A stretch of 64,000 bases of DNA, taken from positions 62,001-126,000 of the forward strand of contig BQMF02000069.1 in NCBI GenBank assembly GCA_027922465.2. Reading direction: 5' to 3'. Made by a program: the position numbers and the translations under genes. This DNA comes from Turritopsis dohrnii (taxonomy: Eukaryota; Cnidaria; Hydrozoa; Anthoathecata; Oceaniidae). Below the pieces are notes generated by a model. It made no database searches and had not been told where the DNA came from. It saw only the letters and a program-made list of their open reading frames with translations. Below are positions 45,516 to 56,106 of the stretch, piece after piece. Within the stretch, counting starts at the first letter, position 1; each line of letters starts with the position of its first letter.

Positions 45516-46750
45516 GTGACCGAAGAAACTTCCAAAAGTTGATTGATCAATGTTGAATAGATTTACAGTTCCAAGACCAAGAGTAGAGGGTAGAAATTTA
45601 TGATTATCTTACAAAGATTCTACTGTGTTCATTCTTTTTTAAAAACAAGTTCTCAATGTTTTATAAAAACATTGTGTCAAAAAGGAAAGGTTTTTATTTT
45701 TTTTGAAAATGTCTGGTATTCTTTTAAGCTTTTCTAAATACAAAAGCTCGTTTGTTTCATCTGTGGGCTGTAATGCCTTTTAAGTTCTGGATACGTACAG
45801 CTCAGCTCAGTTTCCTCTTCAGCTCCAACAACAAGAATATCTGTCTAACCTCTGCCTGCATCATTTTATGTTTGATATTTCTCTAGCTATGTTAGCATAT
45901 TTACTTGTATAGTTCTTGGCTGTATTATTATCAATGCCCTTAATTAGGAATGGGACTCCCTACTTACGATAACAAATAGGAAACTTATCTTGACTGTATT
46001 TAAATTTTAACTGCTTTCAGTTATGTTTGCTAATTTAAATCGCATATTTACATAATCCAAATCTTTGTTTATTTTTTTTGTTTGGGAAGTCTTTTCGTTA
46101 TTAGGAAGATTGACCGTATATATTGAAAGACTTACGTAATCACTGTGATATCTTACAGCATCTATTTAAATTTATTGTTCTTTTGTTCATTAAGTTTATT
46201 GGCAGTTAACGTAAGTTTCATATTGTGTCAGCTATGCTTTAATAATTTCCTGGGGTGTATGCGTAATTAAAAATTTAATGTTTTTTTAAGTTTCTAAGTT
46301 TTTAAATTTAAGTTTCAGTTATGTATGTTGATTTTGTATGTATATGGATGTATTTCGTATCATTAAAATCTACGCTTTCCTTTTTGTCCTTAGGAATTCT
46401 GTTAGGAAGATTGACAATACATATTTAAATTCATAACATTTACATTGACTTACATGCATACTCATTGTCTTATCAGAATTGATAACTGAATACTTAATAT
46501 CATTTCGTACCAACAAAATAAAGAACTTATGTCATTCAGATATAATCAAGTTTATTGATGTTTATTGGTATAAAGTTTTGCATAGTGACAATTATGTTTT
46601 TCCAGATTTTTGGGGAGTACATGATCAGAAATTTAATAAATATATATTGTGGATTAAACTTTTCTTAAATTTCAAGAATGTCATAGTCTTTCTTTTTCAT
46701 ACTTCAGCTGATTTTGCAGAAATCCTTATGCCTGCAAGGGCATCTTGTTT

Positions 46751-47073
46751 CGTTTTGATTTGTACAAAAAATTATTTTGAAATTTATCGTCTTCGATCGC
46801 ATAAACTTCTTTGCAACCAGAAAAATCAATTCCTCTTGCTACAATTTCTACATTTGCATCGCTGTTTGTTGCCAACTCTCTCCGGTAAAGCATTTTCGTC
46901 AGCATCATCAAAATCTTCATCCAGACTTCTTCATGTTCTTTACAGCAACTGGGCCAAAACTATATGGCTCAAACCGCTAAAATTCTCTGTGAAATCCTTG
47001 AATAAAACTCATTGCTGCATTCTTCATCTTCGCTGAGAACATCTGATTCCTCTTCACTTGAATTCTCACTCAT
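46751..47073 (-). pseudogene. P2RX7_C-like domain, broken frame
   Basis: The Met at 47073 begins MSENSSEEESDVLSEDEE. Later frames give FEPYSFGPV, then DENALPERVGNKQRCKCRNC, then CKEVYAIEDDKFQ. An acidic start, an (Y/F)xFEP-like box, C-x-C-x2-C and CC/GCKEV-x-AI is the layout of the P2X7 C-terminal-type domain found in many invertebrate proteins and transposons. At least two frameshifts and stops are present. The end is fused to the inserted array at 46750. Confidence 0.6.
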
Positions 47074-47300
47074 GATTTTTGAAAACGTGAAAAACTAATA
47101 CGCCCCTTTGCACTGACATGACATAAAAATAAATGAAACTTCTTCAATGACGTCACACGTTTTTCATCAGGTTTATAAAATAATTAAAAACTCAATATCT
47201 TCGGAAGTAAAACGTTTTTAAAAAAAGTTTTAACGCAGGCTAACTATACATTTTTTAAACTAAAATTTGTCATAAAATTTGAAATGACGATACCACTCTG

Positions 47301-47577
47301 TTGTATTAGTTACCAGTCCTCTTTATATATGTGCGGCCACGTGTTGCTATACGGCGTGGTCAGCGATAGTCATCAAGAAGATAGGTCATATGTAAGTGTC
47401 GTCTTAATATTTCCCACCATCACATGGCCCACCGAGCAAGATTAAGGTTTAGGTTTTTATTAAGTATATTTTTGACTTTAAGGTTATTTTTTGATGTCTG
47501 GGTTTCCATGTTTGAATTAAGTTCTCGTGTATCTTTGAGAATATTTTTATCGAAGTTTGTTTTTGTTGTCTTTCAAA
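47301..47577 (+). other. Leader of broken BEL/Pao element, possible LTR remnant
   Basis: Between the THAP element end and the gag start. Contains CTTTATATATG (47322), a TATA-like string. No second copy of this segment was found in the window, so an LTR cannot be confirmed. Confidence 0.35.
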
Positions 47578-48210
47578 ATGGTCGATGTAGAGAAACGAAT
47601 TAGAACTAGAAAAACTTTAGTGACTTCGATTTTTCAACTTTTTGAAACACAAGTTAATGAAAAAGACGATTCTGTTGATCTGGACACTGTTATTTCTTAT
47701 AAGGAAACAATTTATTTACAACTAAAACGTGTGGTTGAGCTTGATGAAGAGATAAGCGAACTTTTAGTTGATCATGATTCCGAACTAGGGGATCACATTT
47801 TCGATTCTATGCAAACACAAGTGAAAATTAAGTCAAAATTAAAACGTTTGGAACGATTTATAAGTAAAATTTCGAGAGATGAAAGTACACTTAGCGTAAC
47901 ACCGTCTGTGACAGCACCTTCAGCGTCTGTAAAACTTCCAAAAATAGAGATAAAACGGTTTTCTGGAGACCCCACTGAATGGACGTCTTTTTTTGATTCT
48001 TTTGAGGCAGCAATTCATAAGAATGAAGGATTATGTAAAGTGGAAAAAATGAATTATCTAGTTAATCTATTAACAGGAGATGCTGCTGCAACTATTAAAG
48101 GTTTGAAATTGAGTAATGACAACTACGATACTGCTCTGAAATTGCTTAAAGATAGATTTTCAGATCCGCAAATCCTGATTTCGTCACATGAAAGAACTTT
48201 TAAATTTTGA
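47578..48210 (+). pseudogene. BEL/Pao gag (DUF1759-like), N-terminal part
   Basis: Starts at the ATG at 47578 (MVDVEKRIRTRKTLVTSIF). It contains IEIKRFSGDPTEWTSFFDSF and MNYLVNLLTGDAAATI, the DUF1759 signature. A frameshift near 48190 moves the reading into the next frame. Confidence 0.85.
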
Positions 48211-49546
48211 ATGTATCAGTGACATAAACAATGTCAAAGAATTGAGATGGTTGTATGATCGTATTGAAGCTCAAATAAGATCTTTAAAACACTTAGGAGT
48301 AGAACCGTCAAATTTTGGTCCAATGTTAGTTCCGGTTTTACTTTCAAAACTACCAAGTGAATTTCAGCTAATAATTAGTCGACAGTTCGGCAAAGATGTT
48401 TGGGACATAGAAATTATCACAAAAGTCTTTAAAACAGAACTTGAAGCAAGAGAACGTATTTCTACTGCTACAATTGATAAGGAAAACGAAGTATCGTCTG
48501 GGTTTGCGTTACATTCAGGCAACAGTAATTTTAGGAAAGAAAATAGATTTTATAGTTCCGCAAAATCATTTCTGACATGTGTATTTTGTGATAGAAATCA
48601 CAAATCTCAAAATTGTTTCATTGTCTCAAACCCTCAGGCGAGAAAACGCATAATTATGTCACGTGGAAATTGCTTAGTTTGTTTAAAAAGCGGTCATTTT
48701 GCTAGAGACTGCAAGTCTAACATATCATGTTTTAAATGTAAACAACGCCACCATGTCGCTATTTGCTCTTCTCAAAACAAAAGGTTCACAAATCAGATTA
48801 CTCTCAATGAACATGAAAGGCAGGTACCAGAAACACAGAGTAGTTCTCAAAATATAATTGGCTCCACCCAAAACATGCACAAGGAAGTTTTCTTACGTCA
48901 GCAAGAGTCTGTTTTATTACAAACAGCACGTGCCTCTGTTTTTTCTGTAAACGAAAAATGTTGTAGGGATTTGAGAATTTTATTCGATAGTGGCAGTCAG
49001 CTTTCTTACATTACGCCACGTGCACGTACCTTGTTAAATCTAGAAACAATTTCACAGAAAACCGTGAATATAAAAACATTCGGCGAAATACAAACTAGAA
49101 AAAAATTAGATTTAGTCAAGTTTGTTGTTAAAACTAAAGATAAAGGCATGAATTTATATGTAAATGCACTCGTAAGTGAAGTATGTTTTCCCATAGAAGG
49201 ACAAAATATCAGGTTTGCTACTCAAGAATTTTCGCATTTAGAAGGTTTAAAATTAGCTGATGAAAACCCTCAAAATCTTCCACTTGAGATTGATATATTG
49301 ATAGGGGCTGATTTCTATTGGAATTTCTTCAATTCTTCAGTGATTAAAAGTAGTACAGGAGGCCCTGTTGCTATGTCCTCCAAGTTAGGATGGATATTAA
49401 GTGGACCGATTAACTCCAGAAACAAAACCGGGTTGTCTACAAATTTGGTTACAAGTACACACGTATTAAAAGCACAACCAGAGATTATGGACGAAGAGGT
49501 TTCCTTTCAAGATTCACTTAGAAATTTTTGGAATACATTGGCTTAA
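48188..49546 (+). pseudogene. BEL/Pao gag C-terminus, zinc knuckles and protease
   Basis: Continues gag (ECISDINNVKELRWLYD), then Cys/His knuckles (CVFCDRNHKSQNC, CLVCLKSGHFARDC, CFKCKQRHHVAIC) and an aspartic protease motif LFDSGSQLSYIT. The frame shifts again near 49535. Confidence 0.87.
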
Positions 49547-50240
49547 ACCCTATTGATTTTTTCGTAGTGGAGAATTTCAAAGAAAACACTAAATTCCAAA
49601 ACAATTGTTATCAGGTCAGATTACCGTTTAAGGAAAGTCATGACACTTTAGGTGATCATTACCAGTTAAGTTTAAAACGATTAAAAAGTTTAACTAAAAC
49701 ATTTCAAAATGATCCTGAATTATTACGTAAGTACGATGAAATTTTGAATGAACAAATGAAACTTGGTATGATTGAACACGCACCGGACGATGTTCATGTT
49801 GGTTACACTAATTATTTACCCCACAGACCTGTTTTAAGACCAGATAAATCTACCACTAAAATTAGGATAGTATTTGATGCCAGTGCTAAAGGAGAAACAC
49901 TGTCACTTAATCAATGTTTACATTCAGGTCCATCATTAACACCTAGTTTATACGGCACTCTTTTAAAATTTCGTGCCTGTAACATAGCAGTTGTCAGTGA
50001 TATTGAAAAGGCATTTTTGCAGATTGAACTACATCCTGATGATCGAAATTTTGTACGTTTTTTATGGTTTAGCGATGCCAAGAGAACAAATTTTGAAGAT
50101 TTTGAGAAAAATAATTTGACAGAGTATCGTCTATGCAGAGTCCTATTCGGTGTTGCATCATCATCATTTTTACTCACTACTACATTATCCTATCATGTAA
50201 ATAGTCATAGCGATGATGAGAAATTTAAAGAAAAACAAGA
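49528..50240 (+). pseudogene. BEL/Pao reverse transcriptase, first half
   Basis: Motifs LGDHYQLSLKRL, TTKIRIVFDASAKGE, VVSDIEKAFLQIEL (first catalytic Asp) and RVLFGVASSSFLL. Similarity ends near 50240 and the frame then runs into foreign sequence. Confidence 0.87.
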
Positions 50241-52540
50241 GCCCGCTGGGCTTAAGATTGGCGCAACAGTTAGTCGATGGGGCTATTTTAATGCAATAGG
50301 TTGCAGTTACTTGAATTAGCTAGCATTCACAAGGGATATCCGTTTAAATTCAAACCACTGCAATTGTTTGTATTCGATAATTCTTTAAGGAGTTCGTTGC
50401 TATGGCAAACAACTTGAAAATGAGACAGGGTTATATATGCTATTCGGGATCCCTGTGTAGGCTAACCTGAACAGCAAAATACACACCCGTGTGACGTGAT
50501 TGAGTTTAACCAAGTTGACAATTTAATTGGTTTTTATGATTGGCCACATATTTTAATGAAAATCTGATTATTTTATGTAATTTATATCAAATTTCTTGAT
50601 TTTTCTAACATCTAGACATTTCAAAATTTTCGACATAATACGAAACAATTTGTGTAAACTTCAAAAGAGCTACAGGCTGATTGTTTCTTTTATTCCCAAA
50701 AACTGGCAAAAAAGGCCCGTTCAAGGGCGGTTTAAAATACTTTCATAGTTTTAAACCTAAAATTACAGGGGATACCTTTTGCCATTTCAATATAAATTTC
50801 AAAATGGTACCCTGAAATACCGCTCAAGAACCAAACTTTTTAAGGCCTGGTCTGCAAAATACACACCACACAATTAAGCACAAATAGTTTGTTGGTTAGT
50901 ACTAAATAGGTGTTACGGGCAGTAATGATGTCACTTTTTAAGATTTATATGTCCAAAAACCACGAAATGTTTTGCCTATACCAATTTCTAAATTTTTGAA
51001 AGGTCATTATAACAGGAAACAAGATGCCCTTACAGGCATAAAGATTTCTGCAAAATCAGCTGAAGTATGAAAATTGAAAGGCTATGACATTCTTGAAATT
51101 TAAAAAAGATTGAATCATTTCCACAATGTATGTTTATTAAATTTCCGATCGTGTATACTCCCAAAATACGGAAAAACATAGTTGTCATTATTCAAAACTT
51201 TATACCAATAAACACGAATAAACTTGATTATATCTGAATGACATAATATTCTTTATTTTGTTGGTACATAATGATATTAAGGATATAATAATCCATTCAG
51301 ATAAAACAATGATGCATGTAATTCAATCTATTATGAATTTATGAATTCAATATGTCTAGTCAATCTTCCTAACAGAATTCCTAAATCGCAAGCACAAAAA
51401 GGAAAACATAAATTTGAGACAATGCAAAATACATCAATCAACATACATAACTGAAAACAGAAATTTGTGCTTAAGTTTCATTAACAATATGTCATTAATA
51501 TATGTTAATTTACAAACATGCATTATCTGAACTAAACTAAATTTCATGAAAAGATATACACAAACTTAAAAAACATTAAATCTTTAATTTACGCATACAC
51601 CCCGCCCAGGGCATTATGAAAGCATAAACTGACACAAAAAAAACTTACGTCAACTGCCACTAAACTTAATGAACAAAATAACATTAAATTTAGATGCTTT
51701 AAGATATCACAGTGATGATTATGTAAGTCTTTCAATATATAATACGGGCAATCTTCCTAATTACAAAAAGACTCCCAAACACAAAAAGTAAACAAAGATT
51801 TGGATTATGAAAATATGTGACCCAAACATAACTGAAAGCAGAATTTTGTGTTAAAGGATGATGTCCAGGACATTGATAAAACAGTCAAAAACTATACAAG
51901 TAAATATGCTAAAATAGCTAGATAGAAACATCAAACAAAATGATGCAGGTACAGTAGACAGGAGGCATTCTTGTTGTTGTTGGAGCTGAAGAGGAAACTG
52001 AGCTGAGCTGTACGTATCCAGAGCTTAAAAAAGCATTACAGCCCACACATTAAACAAACGATCCTTTGTATTTAGAAAGGCTTAAAAGAATCCCAGACAT
52101 TTTCCAATTGAGAACTCGTTTTTAGAAAATAATGAGAACAGTAGAATCATTAGATAACTACAATTATATAATTATAAATTTCTAGCCTTTACTTGTGGTT
52201 TTGGAAGTGTAAATCTTCTTTTAAATTTATTCCACATTGATCAATTAACTTTTGGAAATCTAAGTAGGCTTCTTCGGTCACGCTGATAGTACACCATTAT
52301 GCGAACGGCATGCAAAAGAAAGTCGAAAAATACCCGGATGATCACATGGCGGAAATTTTAGCCAATAAACTAGCAATATTAAAGTTAATAAACACCCTTT
52401 CGTGTAATAGTGGCGCTTTATGATGCACCAATCAACATTGAGACGGTTGTATGAACCAATGGATTTCGAATTTGGCGGGAGCGACACTCTGACAGCAGCC
52501 AGCCGTTACACGGACGTTTTAAAGATTAGCTGCGCTGCGC
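50241..52540. other. 2.3-kb foreign block inside the RT gene
   Basis: Interrupts the BEL/Pao RT. The left ~780 bp (50241-51020) is non-coding, with one CTGCAAAATACACACC string similar to the repeat at 40266-40580. The right part is array 3. I could not define the ends or a target duplication. Confidence 0.6.
51021..52463 (-). repeat. Hairpin-unit array 3 (one unit)
   Basis: Minus-oriented single unit. It starts AACAAGATGCCCTTACAGGC (51020), has CAATCTTCCTAA blocks (51361, 51745), a GGAGCTGAAGAGGAAACTGAG block (51983), then the promoter-like block (CCAATAAAC, CACCAATCAAC, GAACCAATGG) ending near 52463. The ATG analogous to the other units lies near 52293 on the minus strand. Confidence 0.78.
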
Positions 52541-52882
52541 GCGCCAATCAATTACTAGAATCTCTACACGTGGATGATATAAATTCAGGAGAGAACACAG
52601 AAGAAGACGCATTTCAGTTTTACAAAAATTCTAAAGAATGCTTAAAAGCAGGTGGTTTTCATCTGCGAAAATTTCGAACAAATTCACAAAATTTAAGAAC
52701 ACTAGTCCGTGAATTTTACCCTGAGGATACGTACGATTATGGTAACAAAAAAGAGAAAGTTTTAGGGATTCCTTGGGATGAGGAAAATGATAAATTTATA
52801 TTCAAATTCGAAGAAATTTTGCCAAAATTTTTGGAACATCCCACAAAACGTGAGGTAATCAAGGCAATTGCGTCGATTTACG
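52541..52882 (+). pseudogene. BEL/Pao reverse transcriptase, second half
   Basis: Begins around QLLESLHVDDINSG, where HVDD replaces the usual YVDD box, then GGFHLRKFRTNS, VLGIPWDEEND and REVIKAIASIY. At 52883 the frame passes without a stop into the P2RX7_C-like segment (EEVYAIEDDKFQ), a chimeric fusion. Confidence 0.85.
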
Positions 52883-53697
52883 AAGAAGTTTATGCGATCG
52901 AAGACGATAAATTTCAAAATAAGTTTTTGTACAAATCAAAACGAAAAAAAAAATACATGCAATATTGAGTTGATCATTGATCGTAGTAAAATTCATATAT
53001 TGAAAGTTAACGTTTTTCCAATTTTCCGTTTTCCGTGCAGGAGTTCAAGAATCAATAGCTCATTCTATGAAAACAATAATGAAATAATCGGTGAAACGGA
53101 ATAATATTCAAATGCCCAGTTCGAAGAGAAACACGAAAACAAAAATCGAAAAAACACTTGCACACAGAAAGTAGAAGTTCACCTATGTATAACGAAAAGT
53201 GTAGATAAAACATTAAACTAAAACTCCTTATAACATGTTTACCATCAAATTTCTTCCAAAACATGATTCTTTAAAATATAAGTGACGTAAAGATGGAAGA
53301 TTGGCCTCGCTTCAACTTTGAAATCCATATTTTTTTTAAATATGAATTTTAGGTAATCTAAACAAACTAATGTTCTGTCCTTTGGTTGAGTCACATCCCA
53401 CAGCAGCACAAATAACCATGTTTTTCATTAGATTCAAAAAAATATTTAGTTATTGCTTGAATTTCAAAGAACACTCGCTCGATTTGAATGCAAACAACAC
53501 TGAATATAACTTCTTCAATGACGTCACATAATTATTACTAATTTATTCAGCGTTTTAAGCCTATGTTTTAAAGTGGCATTTATAGCGAAAAAAAGACTTT
53601 TCTTTTCCAAATTAAATATATTTTGTATTATCTACATTAAAACAAGGGATATACGAAGAAAAAAAATTTTTCAAATTTTCATGACACCACTCCTTTA
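52883..53697. mobile_element. THAP/P2RX7_C transposon (right copy, truncated)
   Basis: Mirror image of the left copy. A P2RX7_C-like tail (plus, 52883-52968) is followed directly by the junction that holds the 5.4-kb array in the left copy, then the THAP remnant (minus) and the terminus CATGACACCACTCC at the right. The P2RX7_C side is truncated where it meets BEL/Pao. Confidence 0.75.
53336..53428 (-). pseudogene. THAP N-terminus, second copy
   Basis: MKNMVICAAVGCDSTKGQN then SLFRLPK and a stop. Nearly the same as 40862-40957 but two codons shorter after the second Cys and one longer later. Confidence 0.72.
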
Positions 53698-54570
53698 AAT
53701 TACACATAGATTCTCCTATAACTGAAATAATAGTTTGCGCATGCGCATTGGTATTTTCGAAAAAAATATTTACTTCTGCTGAGACAATCAACTTTTATCT
53801 ATTATCCCTGAAAATTTTGAGGTTCAATGATCAGTATTTTCAAAGAAATGGTCGTTTGAATTTCCATAATATTTTCCTGACTTTTCAATGTACTCTAAAT
53901 GTCAATTTACGTCCCAAAAAAACAGTTCGTTAGCATAGTAATCGTTATAAGGCGATCGACCCCTCGTTGGAACGCCGAGAGATAGCCGCGTCTTTCTACA
54001 AAATTCTTATGGGGCGCTTATTCAGGTCTAAAAATCACCTGAACAGCTAAACATGTGCTGCGTTGCGATATTCTTGCACACTGTGTGAACATGGACGCAA
54101 AAATGCAGCAAGGATATCAAAACGTTTTTTGCCTCATTTTTTCTTTATTTTTATTTTTATTTTTTTTTTTTTTTTTTTTACGTCATTAACTCACTATCTG
54201 CACTCTTGAAAATGTGTAATTGCGCAAGGTGCGCAGAACGTCTTTGAAAGTTAAAAGAAAATTGAACGATAAAAAGTTAGCTGCAACAAAAAGCCTCGAT
54301 CACCTAAAACCATTCCTTGTGCTAAAGTATGATATATGATGCCACATTATTTTCTGTGTTTTGTAAATTTCTTTCACTCAAGTTGATCTCACTTTTGCTT
54401 GCTTGCATCGTTCTTGAAGCAGTTGCATATGCCATTATACAGAGCAGCGCAAGTCAGTGTGAATCAGCCTTTAAAGCTATTTTTACGGGAATATATTTTT
54501 GCCGAAGACCTTCGTAATTTACGAAGAAAGCTCTAAAAAATCGCACTTCATAGACCTATAGAAAATGAAG
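53698..54570. other. Non-coding, poly-T tract
   Basis: Poly-T run at about 54150-54179. No gene recognised. Confidence 0.45.
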
Positions 54571-54954
54571 TAACGTATTTCCTGTAATTAACGCCGCCCT
54601 CTGATAAACGCCTCCTTCTAATAAACGCCTCCCTCAGTTAAACGCCGCATCATGAAAAGCAGCGTTTATTAGAAAATAGGCTAAACAAGAATCATTAAAA
54701 CGTTTTAATCTCATACAAGAGAATGGCGACAGTGATATTGCTCTTCTTTGACATTTTCGTGAACATATCTTTTGTGTAAAACATTTTCACACAATCTTTT
54801 GTAACCTTTTTAAGGATAAGGAAACATTATTGTTTAAGTTTGCTTCTGTCCAATTTTTCATTTTGTAATAAACGCCGCCCTCTAATGAACGCCTTGAATC
54901 CAAAACCTTGAATTTGTAATAAACGCCGCGGCGTTTATTAGAGGAAATACGGTA
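54571..54954. mobile_element. MITE, ACGTATTTCCTSTAATWAACGC ends
   Basis: Inverted ends of about 25 bp with TA on both flanks. The interior holds several TAATAAACGCC direct repeats. About 384 bp, non-coding. Small frames across it are translations of the repeat. Confidence 0.8.
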
Positions 54955-55666
54955 TGTATAAAAGATAATTTTAATTTTATACAAAGCCTTAATAAAAAGA
55001 TAATTAAATTGCTTTCTCGAAGCTTTCGATGAAATTTCGCTTCCCTCAAACAAACAAGCAAAAAGATAAAGAAACCCAATTTTTTTCTGCTAGATTTTTA
55101 TCTTACCACTTTGTTATTGCTAATCTATTTTGTACACCTGGCTTTATTTTGAAACTTTTCCATTGTTTCTTTCTGTAAAAACTATAGTTTACACCTGATG
55201 GATCATTTTGCTTTCAATAACTCTTACTTTTTCTTAAATTTCTTCAAATTTCAGCCTGGCCAGTTCTCTTCAACCTCAAGTTCTTTACAAAAGTGTTCCT
55301 TATCAAAATAACAACAAACAAACAAAAAAAGTTTTTATCTTTAGACAGTTGACTATTCGAAAAGGGTTTCTGCGTCGTCATTGTCGTCTATAATTTCTAG
55401 ATTTCTAGTTCTAGCTTTTAGTAATATTCATGTAAAAGGAAGACCGTGTGCGAATTGTAAGATCAACAAATGCCACTGACTTCCTGCCGTAATCGGCTGA
55501 ATTTTTCCATTTTAACGTTTATCTCGAACTACTCAACAACAAAACGTTTACTTTATTAGAAAAATCAAATGTTTGTAGTTTCACCTCTCCCCCTTCCCCG
55601 TCAACCAGCGTCAACTTCAGTATAACCCTCCCCTTCTTCCTAACGTCTGACGTCATTTGTGAACAA
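54955..55666. other. Non-coding, no gene recognised
   Basis: No supported feature. Confidence 0.4.
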
Positions 55667-55909
55667 TACACCTATCCCGAATTTCTGTTTAAATGCCGAG
55701 TTAATGCTTAGTTATCAAGTTTAGCCTCGTTTCTATGTTTTTCATTGTTTTTCTAATTGCATAATGTTCTCAGTAAGTAAGTAATAGTTACTCGTTCTTT
55801 CAGTTCCCCAGTGGAATAATTAGAAGTAATTAAGAGTTTGAAAAAGAGGCTAAACTTAGAGGCTAGGCTCTAACACGGCGTTTAAACAGAAATTCGGGAA
55901 AGGTCTATT
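55667..55909. mobile_element. MITE, ACCTTTCCCGAATTTCTG ends
   Basis: Left TACACCTATCCCGAATTTCTG and right CAGAAATTCGGGAAAGGTCTA are inverted, and inner AAGTTTAGCCTCGTTT and AGAGGCTAAACTT strings pair too. Related to 33281-33502. Confidence 0.78.
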
Positions 55910-56106
55910 CCAAGCCAAAAACGAGATCGGAAGTTTCCGATAATGTGCAGGGAGAAAGCCCTGGGTGTCGGGTTGTCCATTATAGATACACTTACAGTTA
56001 CCATGACAACTTAACCTTGTCGTAACGTATCGACGTTCTTCTTCTTAGGTATCCTCAGTGCCTGGTTGTACGATGCCGTTAATGACGTCACTCATAGTTG
56101 GATGAA

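Larger units (their letters stand above)
41371..46750 (+). repeat. Hairpin-unit array 2 (5.4 kb, inserted)
   Basis: At least four units in plus orientation. Order within a unit: terminal module (GCAGAAATCCTTATGCC-loop-GGGCATCTTG), T-run, CATCTTACTGTCCAAACC anchor, promoter-like CCAAT block, conserved ATG, CAGCTCAGCTTAGCTTCC block and TTAGGAAGATTGAC blocks. Unit starts are near 41640, 42850, 43757 (5' truncated) and 45260. The array sits in a T-run of the THAP element with no evident target duplication. Confidence 0.8.
40584..47300. mobile_element. THAP/P2RX7_C transposon (left copy), interrupted
   Basis: The left end GGAGTGGTGTCATGAAAATTT and the right end, reading inward AGAGTGGTATCGTCATTTC, are similar inverted termini. 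A THAP-domain remnant reads in from the left and a P2RX7_C-like frame reads in from the right, so the two are convergent. The 5.4-kb block 41371-46750 is absent from the sister copy at 52883-53697; without it this element is about 1.35 kb. THAP domains occur in P-element-type transposases, but I cannot assign the superfamily. Confidence 0.7.
47578..52882 (+). mobile_element. Second BEL/Pao element, broken and truncated
   Basis: Gag, protease and part of reverse transcriptase in plus orientation, with two frameshifts, a ~2.3-kb insertion (50241-52540) inside RT, and truncation at 52882 where THAP-element sequence starts. RNase H, integrase and both LTRs are missing. It belongs to a different subfamily from the intact element: the protein sequence differs widely and its protease has DSG. 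Confidence 0.88.

Noticed and set aside
46479..47036. 185-codon plus-strand frame
   Set aside because: It spans the array end and the antisense of the P2RX7_C-like frame; the minus strand carries the recognisable motifs.
54787..55079. Two overlapping minus frames (YRISSNKRR-type peptides)
   Set aside because: They are translations of the TAATAAACGCC repeats in a MITE end, a common false gene in such genomes.
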